From Deltaproteobacteria bacterium (lineage in GTDB: Bacteria > Desulfobacterota > Binatia > HRBIN30 > JACQVA1), in the NCBI GenBank assembly GCA_016210005.1, contig JACQVA010000176.1, forward strand, positions 1 to 32,393: a stretch of 32,393 bases of DNA, in the 5' to 3' direction. The notes beneath the pieces were generated by a model that was not told the DNA's origin, searched no databases, and saw only the letters and a program-made list of their open reading frames with translations. Positions 1 to 6,480 of the stretch are shown here, in pieces. Position 1 is the first letter of the stretch; every line of letters starts with the position of its first letter. The translations under genes and the position numbers were made by a program.

Positions 1-144
1 GACGAACGCTCGGTTGAAGTAGGGGCTCCATTTGACCAGGAACAGGCCGATCACCGCGATAATCAAAAGGGTGCCGATTCCGATCAACAGCTGCCGACGC
101 CGTGCGACGCCGACAGCCGAAGAAGAAGTGAACGTCGCTTCCAT
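1..144 (-). CDS. Membrane protein, N-terminal part only (runs off the window)
   Basis: The minus strand encodes 48 residues from an ATG (complement of 142-144) to the window edge without a stop. A short polar N-terminus and an RRR cluster at about residues 15-17 are followed by a hydrophobic segment (about 19-38), giving a typical inside-positive first transmembrane helix. The helix ends in a conserved-looking KWSPY stretch. This resembles the start of a permease-type inner-membrane protein, but too little is visible to name a family. The gene is divergent from a LysR regulator, with the LysR-type palindrome at 349-365 between them, so it was probably that regulator's target. No strong ribosome binding site stands out. 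Confidence 0.6.
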   Translation of the reverse strand, partial: MEATFTSSSAVGVARRRQLLIGIGTLLIIAVIGLFLVKWSPYFNRAFV

Positions 145-348
145 GCCTTCTCCTTAGCAAATCACAGCGAGAATTGAGAAGCGCTGCCAGACTTCCGAAC
201 ACGCAGGCGAATCGATAGGAGTGGGATGGGCTTTCATGGTCGCAGGCGCTGACCTGCGCCAGTAGCCTCCGGTCGGATGACCACCCACTACATATGTGAA
301 GTCCGACGCGTGATCAGTCTACCGAACCCGCATGAAGTGGAATAACAT

Positions 349-365
349 TATGCAGAATCTGCATA
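349..365. promoter_or_regulatory. Perfect 8+1+8 palindrome, LysR-type operator
   Basis: TATGCAGA, one A, then TCTGCATA form a perfect inverted repeat of 17 bp. It contains the T-N11-A signature of LysR regulators (T351 and A363). It ends 11 bases before the first codon of the LysR-like gene at 377 and lies between that gene and the divergent membrane-protein gene. That is the classic place for an autoregulatory LysR site. Binding is inferred from position and symmetry. Confidence 0.6.
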
Positions 366-376
366 GGTGATCTGCC

Positions 377-982
377 GTGGACGTCGAGCAGCTGCGCAGT
401 TTCGTCGCGGTCATCCGACGCGGGAGCTTCAGTCTCGCGGCGCGTGACCTGCACCTCAGCCAGCCGACGGTGAGCCGCCACATTCAGCGATTGGAACGCG
501 AGCTTGGCACCGACCTCGTGTACCGCGGCATCACCGGCGTGACCCTGGGGACAGAACAGGTCAACATCATCGCCCACAACACCTTGCGCATTCCCGGGCA
601 TTTTCACACCACGGTGGCGGGCGGCACCTCGCTGGCGTTCATGGGGCTGTGCTACTACGCCGTGCCGCTGATCTTCCAGCGCGAGTATCCGGCCCGCGCC
701 CTGGTGCGCTGGCAGCCCTATCTGTTCGGCGCCGGCATGGCGCTGATGGCGGTCGGCATGGCGTTCGCCGGCTCGGCGGGCGTGCCGCGCCGGCACTGGG
801 ACATCGAGTTCACCGGCTCGAAGTTCTCCATCGGCTTTGATGCGGCGACCCACGTGTTTTTGGGGCTGCTCGGCTTGGGTGGAGTGCTGGCGTTCACCGG
901 CTTGCTTCTGTTTGTACTGCTAACCGTTAGTGCGGTGTTCTTCGGCCGCCGCTGCATCGGCCGGCCGATGACCGCGTGGTAG
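377..982 (+). CDS. Chimera: LysR DNA-binding domain fused in frame to C-terminal part of ba3-type cytochrome oxidase subunit I
   Basis: Residues 1 to about 50 are a normal LysR winged-helix N-terminus: MDVEQLRSFVAV, then a recognition helix with SQPTVSRHIQRLERELG. From about residue 52 the sequence becomes heme-copper oxidase subunit I, with GVTLG, then HNTLRIPGHFH (the two histidines of the heme a3/heme b region), then membrane helices and VPRRHW. The HNT...PGHFH form and the VPRR segment point to the B (ba3) family. The oxidase part is only about 150 residues, against roughly 550 for an intact subunit, and lacks the CuB HPEVY region. Neither half can do its usual job. The switch falls at GVTL, a stretch that intact LysR proteins and subunit I both carry at this position, so a microhomology join is plausible, either biological or by assembly. 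The start codon is GTG. Confidence 0.85.
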   Translation: MDVEQLRSFVAVIRRGSFSLAARDLHLSQPTVSRHIQRLERELGTDLVYRGITGVTLGTEQVNIIAHNTLRIPGHFHTTVAGGTSLAFMGLCYYAVPLIFQREYPARALVRWQPYLFGAGMALMAVGMAFAGSAGVPRRHWDIEFTGSKFSIGFDAATHVFLGLLGLGGVLAFTGLLLFVLLTVSAVFFGRRCIGRPMTAW

Positions 983-997
983 GAGCGGAGGAACGAT

Positions 998-1168
998 ATG
1001 GCCAATCAACCGAAGGCCGCTGAGCTAATTCGCGACGAGTCACTCCGCCACGACGCCGACCACCACGCCCCCGGCACGCTGGTGTTGGCGCTGGTGTTCT
1101 TGCTGTCGTTCGCGGTCTACTTCTTCGCCAACTGGAAGACGCTCGCCGATGTCTGGCACGTCCGCTAG
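998..1168 (+). CDS. Small single-helix cytochrome oxidase subunit (IIa-like)
   Basis: This 56-residue protein has a polar, His/Asp-rich N-terminus (DADHHAPG at about 19-26), one transmembrane helix (about 27-44) and a short tail ending in DVWHVR. Small one-helix subunits of this kind (IIa, CbaD-like) accompany B-type oxidases. It lies 15 bases after the subunit I fragment, and GGAGG at 987-991 is a good ribosome binding site for the ATG at 998. Its 3' end overlaps the next gene by 20 bases, as in a tightly packed operon. Family assignment rests on size, topology and context, because short sequences carry little signal. The oxidase subunit II gene is not in the window. Confidence 0.7.
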   Translation: MANQPKAAELIRDESLRHDADHHAPGTLVLALVFLLSFAVYFFANWKTLADVWHVR

Positions 1169-2096
1169 TTATCCGGCGCCGCTCGGCGCGGTGCACGAGT
1201 TCTTCGCCGGCTGGCGCTTTCCCGCCTTCCTGCTGTTCGCGGTGTTATTTGCCGGGGTGGGCTTCGCCGTCATGCTCGCCATTCCCGCGGGTGACACCGC
1301 CCTGGCGCAATTCGCCGAGGACTTTCGCATCTGGTGTTTCGGCGCCCAGGGGGCAACCGGAGCGGCGCGCTCGAGTTTCGTGACCGCCTTTGCACTGCAG
1401 CCGATTCTGCTGGCCGCCATCACCCTGGCGGTGTGGTGGACTCCGTTGCGCGAGGTGGCGCGGCGGCCCTGGGCATTACTACCCTGGGCAATCGCCGCGC
1501 TCGTGCTCATCGTCGCACTCGCGCTCGGGTTCACCGCCTCGCGTGAAGCCGAGGCGCCCGGGGCTGAAGAGTTCCCGGCCGAGGACTTGCGCACCGAACA
1601 GCTGGCCGCCGCCTTCGCCCTGATCAATCAGGAGGGGACCCCGACCGGCCTGGCCGACTTGCGCGGCCGCGTCGGTCTGCTGACGGCGGTGTACAGTTCG
1701 TGCGGCTACACCTGCCCGATGATTCTGGCGCAAACCAAGCGCGTGCTCGCTGCGCTCACGCCCGCCGAGCGCGCCGGCTTGACCGTGATGGCCGTCACGC
1801 TCGACCCGGAGCGTGACACCCCGGCCACGCTCGCTGAGATGGCGCAGCTGCAGAAGGTGTCGGCGCCGAGTTTCAACCTCTTGTCGGGTGAGCCGGCGAC
1901 GGTGAATCGAGTGCTGGACAGTTTCGGCTTCGCGCGTACGCGCAACCCCGACACTGGTGTGATAGATCATGCGAACCTCTTCCTCGTCCTCGACCGCGGT
2001 GGCCGCATCGCCTACCGCTTCAGCCTGGGCGAACGACAGGAGCGCTGGCTCTTGTCCGCCATCAGACTCCTCCTGCGCGAAGCCCCGCCCAGCTGA
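1149..2096 (+). CDS. SCO1/SenC copper chaperone with N-terminal three-helix membrane domain
   Basis: SCO proteins deliver copper to, or reduce, the CuA site of cytochrome oxidase subunit II. The thioredoxin-fold part (about 150-315) has the copper ligands: CGYTC with C185 and C189, and H274 in VIDHANLF. Ordinary SCO proteins have one N-terminal anchor. This one has about 135 extra residues with three hydrophobic helices (about 24-45, 77-97 and 108-129), so the SCO domain would hang on the outer face of a polytopic membrane domain. The 315-residue length is therefore long for the family. The start overlaps the previous gene by 20 bases and is preceded only by a weak GGAAG. It sits inside the oxidase cluster, consistent with an assembly role. 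Confidence 0.9.
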   Translation: MSGTSASYPAPLGAVHEFFAGWRFPAFLLFAVLFAGVGFAVMLAIPAGDTALAQFAEDFRIWCFGAQGATGAARSSFVTAFALQPILLAAITLAVWWTPLREVARRPWALLPWAIAALVLIVALALGFTASREAEAPGAEEFPAEDLRTEQLAAAFALINQEGTPTGLADLRGRVGLLTAVYSSCGYTCPMILAQTKRVLAALTPAERAGLTVMAVTLDPERDTPATLAEMAQLQKVSAPSFNLLSGEPATVNRVLDSFGFARTRNPDTGVIDHANLFLVLDRGGRIAYRFSLGERQERWLLSAIRLLLREAPPS

Positions 2097-2139
2097 GCCG
2101 CCGCCCGCGCGCGTCGCTGACGCCGGCCCCGAGCAACCG

Positions 2140-4188
2140 GTGCGGGGCGCGCGCGTGCTGCGGGCAGTCGAAGGCGTGTTCCTGCGCCTCGATCGCCGCG
2201 TCGAGACGTTGCTGCCACACCGGCTCAACCCGCTGGCCCACACCGGCGCCATCGCCTTTCTGACGCTGCTAGTGGCCACGGTCTCGGGCGTGGTCTTGCT
2301 GCTCTGGTACGTGCCGACGCTGCACTCGGCCCACTCGTCGGTGAGCGCGATGAGCCCGCTCAGCCTAGCGGGGCTGATGCGGGCGCTGCACCGCTACAGC
2401 TCCGACGCCTGCATGCTATTCACCCTCGCCCACGGCCTGCGCCTGCTGGCGGCCCGGCGCTTTGCCGGTGCGCGCTGGTTGGCTTGGGTCACGGGCGTCG
2501 GGCTGCTGGGAATACTGTGGCTGGTCGGCTGGAGCGGCTACTGGCTGGTTTGGGACGAGCGCGCGCGGCATGTGGCTGTGGGCACGGCCAAGTTGCTCGA
2601 TCTGGTACCGATCTTCGCCGATCCGCTGTCGCGCTCGTTCTTGGCCGACATCAGCGTCAACCCGCTGTTGTTCTTTATTGTGTTCTTCTTTCACATGTTG
2701 GTGCCACTGGCCGGCGCGGTAGTCCTGTGGCTGCACCTGGCGCGGGTTTCGCGCTCGCAGTGGCTGACCGCACGCTCGGTCATGGGTTGGAGCGCGGCTG
2801 CAATGCTGCTGCTGTCGGCTTTGCTGCCGGCCGACACCGGACCGGCGGCGCACATGACCGCAGCCCCCCGGCCTTTCGCCATGGACGTGTGGTACCTACT
2901 GCCGCTGTGGTTCACCGACCGCTGGTCTGGCGGCGGGCTGTGGCTGTTGACCATCGGCGCCGGGGTGTTGGCGATGAGCCTGCCATGGCTGCTGGCGCGC
3001 GGCGCCGCGGCCGTGGTCACGGTGGACCTGTCGCGCTGCAACGGCTGCACGCTGTGCGAGCAGGACTGCCCCTACGGCGCGATCAACATGGTGGCACGCA
3101 CTGACGGGCGCGCGTTTTCATCGCAGGCCGAGGTCAACCCGGCGCGCTGTGTCGGCTGCGGCATTTGCGCCGGCGCCTGTACCCCGGCCGGAATCTTCCT
3201 GCCCTCGGCGCCGCCGGACGCGGTGCGAGCGTGCATCAACGCCTGGCTGGAGAGTCCGCCGGCTGCGGGCGAGCCGCCACTGGTCGCGTTCCTGTGTGCT
3301 GAATCTGCCGCTGGTGAGCTGACGATTACGGGCAGTGGCGGCGCCTGCCGGCAGTTGCCGGGCTACCACGCCGTCGCCGTGCCGTGCGCGGGGTGGGTAC
3401 ATCCCTTGATGGCGGAGCGGGCGCTGCGCCGCGGCGCCAAAGGTGTACTAATCGTCTCGTGCGCCGGCTCCTGCCGTTATCGCGAGGGCACGCAGTGGAC
3501 CGCGCTGCGCCTGGCCAACCGCCGCAAGCCCGGGTTCCGCTCGCAGAACTTCGATCGCCGCCGCGTGCGCCTGCTGCAACTCGATTTCACCCAAACAGCG
3601 ATGCTGGCGCGGGAAGCGGCCGCGTTCCGCTCTGAGATGGAGGCTTTGCCGCACGCGGCGCCGGTGCCTACGACTGCGGCGGTAGAGCGCCGGCCTTACT
3701 TCAAGCTGACGCTCGCGGGCGCGCTGTTATCGGGACTGTGCACCGCCACGGTGGCTGGGCTCAGTGCCGTGCCCTACGCACCGCCGGCGCGCAGCGTTCC
3801 CGAACTCGTCGTCTCGTTCAAACATCCGGGCAACCGCGAGAGCGCCTGCCACAAGCCTACGGCGGCGGAATTGGAAGCGCTGCCGGTGCACATGCGCCCG
3901 GAAACGATTTGCCCGCGGCGCCGCCCGCCGGTGCGCCTACAGGTGCGCGTAGACGGCCAGCTACTGGTCGATCGTGCCTATCCGCCGCGCGGCCTCTTCG
4001 GCGATGGCAACAGCATCGCCATCGAGCACTTGAAGGTGCCGGCCGGTGTCCACGCCGTCGCTGTCGCCATCGGTGACACCGCCGGCGCGCACGAGTGGAC
4101 CTTCAACGACAGCCGCAGCATCGACTTCGGTAGCCAGGAGCGCCGCGTCTTGCTCTTCGACCGCGTGCTCGGCTTCAGCTGGCACTGA
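2140..4188 (+). CDS. Fusion protein: diheme cytochrome b, 2x[4Fe-4S] ferredoxin, MvhD-like domain, exported C-terminal domain
   Basis: Numbering is from the GTG at 2140 (682 residues). Residues about 25-280 are a cytochrome b/b6-type domain with four heme-ligand histidines in two H-X13-H pairs (H84/H98 and H185/H199). A further helix leads to two [4Fe-4S] motifs (C300, C303, C306, C310 and C337, C340, C343, C347). Residues about 380-505 resemble the MvhD/FlpD subunit, with C386, C416, and C441/C445 in SCAGSCRYREG. One transmembrane helix (about 523-540) then leads to a beta-rich domain of about 130 residues with two cysteines. The likely role is electron transfer between quinone, Fe-S centres and an unknown partner beside the oxidase. 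The reading frame is open upstream to 1969, but that would overlap SCO1 by 128 bases; GTG 2140 is the first usable start after it, and GTG 2155 is an alternative. Confidence 0.8.
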   Translation: MRGARVLRAVEGVFLRLDRRVETLLPHRLNPLAHTGAIAFLTLLVATVSGVVLLLWYVPTLHSAHSSVSAMSPLSLAGLMRALHRYSSDACMLFTLAHGLRLLAARRFAGARWLAWVTGVGLLGILWLVGWSGYWLVWDERARHVAVGTAKLLDLVPIFADPLSRSFLADISVNPLLFFIVFFFHMLVPLAGAVVLWLHLARVSRSQWLTARSVMGWSAAAMLLLSALLPADTGPAAHMTAAPRPFAMDVWYLLPLWFTDRWSGGGLWLLTIGAGVLAMSLPWLLARGAAAVVTVDLSRCNGCTLCEQDCPYGAINMVARTDGRAFSSQAEVNPARCVGCGICAGACTPAGIFLPSAPPDAVRACINAWLESPPAAGEPPLVAFLCAESAAGELTITGSGGACRQLPGYHAVAVPCAGWVHPLMAERALRRGAKGVLIVSCAGSCRYREGTQWTALRLANRRKPGFRSQNFDRRRVRLLQLDFTQTAMLAREAAAFRSEMEALPHAAPVPTTAAVERRPYFKLTLAGALLSGLCTATVAGLSAVPYAPPARSVPELVVSFKHPGNRESACHKPTAAELEALPVHMRPETICPRRRPPVRLQVRVDGQLLVDRAYPPRGLFGDGNSIAIEHLKVPAGVHAVAVAIGDTAGAHEWTFNDSRSIDFGSQERRVLLFDRVLGFSWH

Positions 4189-4199
4189 CCGCCAGTGCC
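4181..4199 (+). terminator. Hairpin at the end of the respiratory cluster
   Basis: GGCACTG and CAGTGCC form a perfect 7-bp stem with a 5-base loop, overlapping the stop codon of the cytochrome b fusion gene. An alternative stem (4190-4195 with 4207-4212) is followed by a short T run at about 4222-4225. The two could be competing structures. The T run is weak, so termination is only suggested. Confidence 0.3.
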
Positions 4200-4352
4200 T
4201 CGGCCGCTGGCGCGTGGCCCCCTTTTGTCGCGGCCCGTCCAGGGGCTTGCACCGCTGGCTCGTGCGCGCCGCTCTCGACGGGGCTCTGGCTGGGACGTAC
4301 CCGTTCTCTGACCGACACGCGAGGCCGCATCGAAGCCCTGCCGGATCAACAA

Positions 4353-5225
4353 TTACACCGAGACGCTGCCAAGCAAGGGAACAGTGCCGAGCGGCACCCG
4401 CGGGATCGCCCGGTCGAGTCGCTCGACCAGCGATGCAAACCGCATAGCTGGGAGGGCACGAACGTCGTGGTCGAGGCCACGCAGGAAGTTGTCCCAGTGA
4501 TGGAACAGGATGGCGGCTGGAGACAGCGCCGAGGCCAGCCGTTCGGGATAGCGGTCGGTCGAGGTCCAGCCGGCCACGCAGGCGAGCGCGAGATCGACAT
4601 TGCGCACGCGCCAACCCTGTTCGACCAGCTCCGCGCTGCCGACGTGAAACAATCGCCGCCCGCCGACCTCGATCTCGGTTCCGAACACGGCACCGCATCG
4701 GTAAGCCTCCGTCCGCAGCGACACGTCGCCACAATCGGTGATGTCTCCCGGAAATGGCACGCGCCCGAAAAGCAACGCGGAGTGGGCGCTCGGCCAAAAG
4801 CGCAAACGAAACGGCCCGACTTCGGCTTCGGCGGGCGCTGCGGTTGATGATCGTTCCACACACTGGAGCGACGCTTCCGGGATACCGTGATTGCGGCACA
4901 GATGGACTGCCGAGCGCGATCCGAAAACGCGCGCCCCGGTGTGCCGAGCGATCTCGGGTGTATCGAGCGCGTGATCGAAGTGCGTGTGCGAGAGGATGAT
5001 GGCGTCGGCACGCGGTATCAGGCGTTGGACCAAAGCCGCATCGCTAGCCAGCGGCGCCGCCACGCAACGCCACAACGAAGGGCGTGTGAGATACGGATCC
5101 AACAGAAGCACGTGGTTGTCGTGATGAACCGCAAAGCCGGCGGTTCCGAGCCAGGTAACCTGCACGGAGCCGGAAGTGCCGAGCGGTGCAGCGCTCGATA
5201 AGTATAGGTCTTCAGGTCGTGACAT
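4353..5225 (-). CDS. Metallo-beta-lactamase-fold hydrolase (UlaG-like)
   Basis: This 290-residue protein carries the binuclear metal site of the metallo-beta-lactamase fold: SHTHFDH (HxHxDH) at about 79-85, PSAHS at about 150-154, a later HVGSAE, and HHWDN near the C-terminus. The early VTWLGTAGF and LLLDPYLTRP strands match the beta-lactamase-like 'L-ascorbate lactonase UlaG' group. These are broad hydrolases and lactonases, so the substrate cannot be read from the sequence. No signal peptide is visible, so it is probably cytosolic. It lies 143 bases downstream of the LysR gene on the same strand and may or may not be co-transcribed. Confidence 0.85.
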   Translation of the reverse strand: MSRPEDLYLSSAAPLGTSGSVQVTWLGTAGFAVHHDNHVLLLDPYLTRPSLWRCVAAPLASDAALVQRLIPRADAIILSHTHFDHALDTPEIARHTGARVFGSRSAVHLCRNHGIPEASLQCVERSSTAAPAEAEVGPFRLRFWPSAHSALLFGRVPFPGDITDCGDVSLRTEAYRCGAVFGTEIEVGGRRLFHVGSAELVEQGWRVRNVDLALACVAGWTSTDRYPERLASALSPAAILFHHWDNFLRGLDHDVRALPAMRFASLVERLDRAIPRVPLGTVPLLGSVSV

Positions 5226-5368
5226 CAGGCGGCCATCATATGCGGAAACCCGTCTTTGGTTCTACCGCAGACAGCAGCGAAGCTGGCAGGTTTGCATCCC
5301 GCGCCTTGCGGAGCCCCGGCCCGTGTGTGGTCGCGGGCGATTGGTCAACGGAGCCGCCGGAGCAAATT

Positions 5369-6358
5369 CTAGCGTGCTGGCAGGCGTTGTCGATGACGCT
5401 TGGAGGTGGCGAGGTGGTTGCGGGCCGGTCGCCGCCGCGCACGCGGAGTGCTCGTGCCCGCACGGCTCTCATCGCGCGCGGCCCGAATCGCCTCGATCAA
5501 CGCGAAGAGCGCCGGGGGATGCACGCCGCCGGCGCGGTAGATGATGCCCTCGGTGACCATCGCGAAGGGGTCGTTGAGCGGATTGGCCTGCAGCGCGCCG
5601 GCAGTCACTTCGGGCTCCACGATGCCGCGCGGCAGCACCGTCACGAACTGCCCCTCCAGCAGCATGGCTTTGATGAACATCATCGAGCCGGACTGTAGCA
5701 CCGGCTTGGGCGGGACCACGCGCGCCCGGCGGAACGCCAGCTTCCACAGGTCGACAATCGCCTGCGGCCGGTTCGGGAGGATCCAACGCGCCTGGCTGAG
5801 CGTGGCCATCGGCACTCCCGCCTGTTGAAACGGGTGATAGTCTGGCCGGCAGACGTGGACGAATTCCGTGGCCGTCAGCTCTTCGTGGACCAAGTCCTCC
5901 GCCTGGTGCAAGGGCGGCAGCCCGCTGACGACCGCATCGAGTGCTCCCTCGCGCACCAACGCCGTGAGCCCCTCGTAGGTGCCGTCCACGATCTCGAACG
6001 ACAGCCCCGGCTTGGAGGAAAGCAGTTTCGCCAGCACGGCGGGGAGGAAGTGAATGGCGAAATTCGCGACCCCGAGGCGCAAGTGGCCGAGGTGCCCGGC
6101 CTTGATCGCTTCGATCTCCGCCGCCGCCTGCGCTCCTTGATTGAGCAGTAACCGGGCGTGTTTGAGCAGCGCGGTGCCGTAGATCGTCGGCGAGACGCCG
6201 CGCGGGCCGCGATCGAGCAGCTGCACCCCCAACTCCGCCTCCAGGTTCTGAATGCTCTTGCTCAGCGCCGGCTGAGAGATGTGAATGGCGCTCGCAGCGC
6301 GCAGCACGTTGCCGTGCTCCGCTACCGCGAGCAGGTGGCGTACCTGCCGCATGTCCAT
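5369..6358 (-). CDS. LysR-family transcriptional regulator, divergent from the CoA-ligase/molybdoenzyme operon
   Basis: The N-terminal winged helix (about 1-62) includes HISQPALSKSIQNLEAELG. The type 2 periplasmic-binding-like effector domain begins at about residue 90 (LRLGVANFAIHFLPAVLAKL). I chose the ATG at 6358 (MDMRQ), which gives 329 residues and the usual distance to the HTH; the frame extends to an ATG at 6409, but that adds an unusual 17-residue leader. The last 35 or so residues are Arg/Thr-rich and extend beyond the normal LysR end. It faces the acyl-CoA ligase gene across about 120 bases holding inverted repeats, so it probably controls that operon in response to a pathway metabolite. 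Confidence 0.9.
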   Translation of the reverse strand: MDMRQVRHLLAVAEHGNVLRAASAIHISQPALSKSIQNLEAELGVQLLDRGPRGVSPTIYGTALLKHARLLLNQGAQAAAEIEAIKAGHLGHLRLGVANFAIHFLPAVLAKLLSSKPGLSFEIVDGTYEGLTALVREGALDAVVSGLPPLHQAEDLVHEELTATEFVHVCRPDYHPFQQAGVPMATLSQARWILPNRPQAIVDLWKLAFRRARVVPPKPVLQSGSMMFIKAMLLEGQFVTVLPRGIVEPEVTAGALQANPLNDPFAMVTEGIIYRAGGVHPPALFALIEAIRAARDESRAGTSTPRARRRPARNHLATSKRHRQRLPAR

Positions 6359-6382
6359 GGCGAAATTCTGCAAGGAAATTCT

Positions 6383-6416
6383 TATAGCCGCAAGGCATAG
6401 CTGTATCAAAAAATAC
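6383..6416. promoter_or_regulatory. Candidate LysR operator region with inverted repeats
   Basis: The gap between the divergent LysR and CoA-ligase genes has GTAT-N6-ATAC at 6403-6416 and an imperfect palindrome TATAGCC-GCA-AGGCATA at 6383-6399. This is the most AT-rich part of the gap. LysR regulators of catabolic operons commonly bind such paired sites. The assignment rests on position and symmetry only. Confidence 0.4.
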
Positions 6417-6480
6417 CATTGGACAGAAATAGCTGCCCGGGGCGATATGCTGCATGGATCGAACAGCGCGAGGAGAAGAC

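Noticed and set aside
1969-2139. 57-residue extension of the cytochrome b fusion protein
   Set aside because: It overlaps SCO1 by 128 bases and encodes Ser/Pro-rich low-complexity sequence unlike a cytochrome b N-terminus.
6419-6451. Promoter for the CoA-ligase operon (TTGGAC and TATGCT)
   Set aside because: The spacing is 21 bases and the boxes match poorly. I also looked for a GG-N10-GC sigma-54 pattern there and did not find one.
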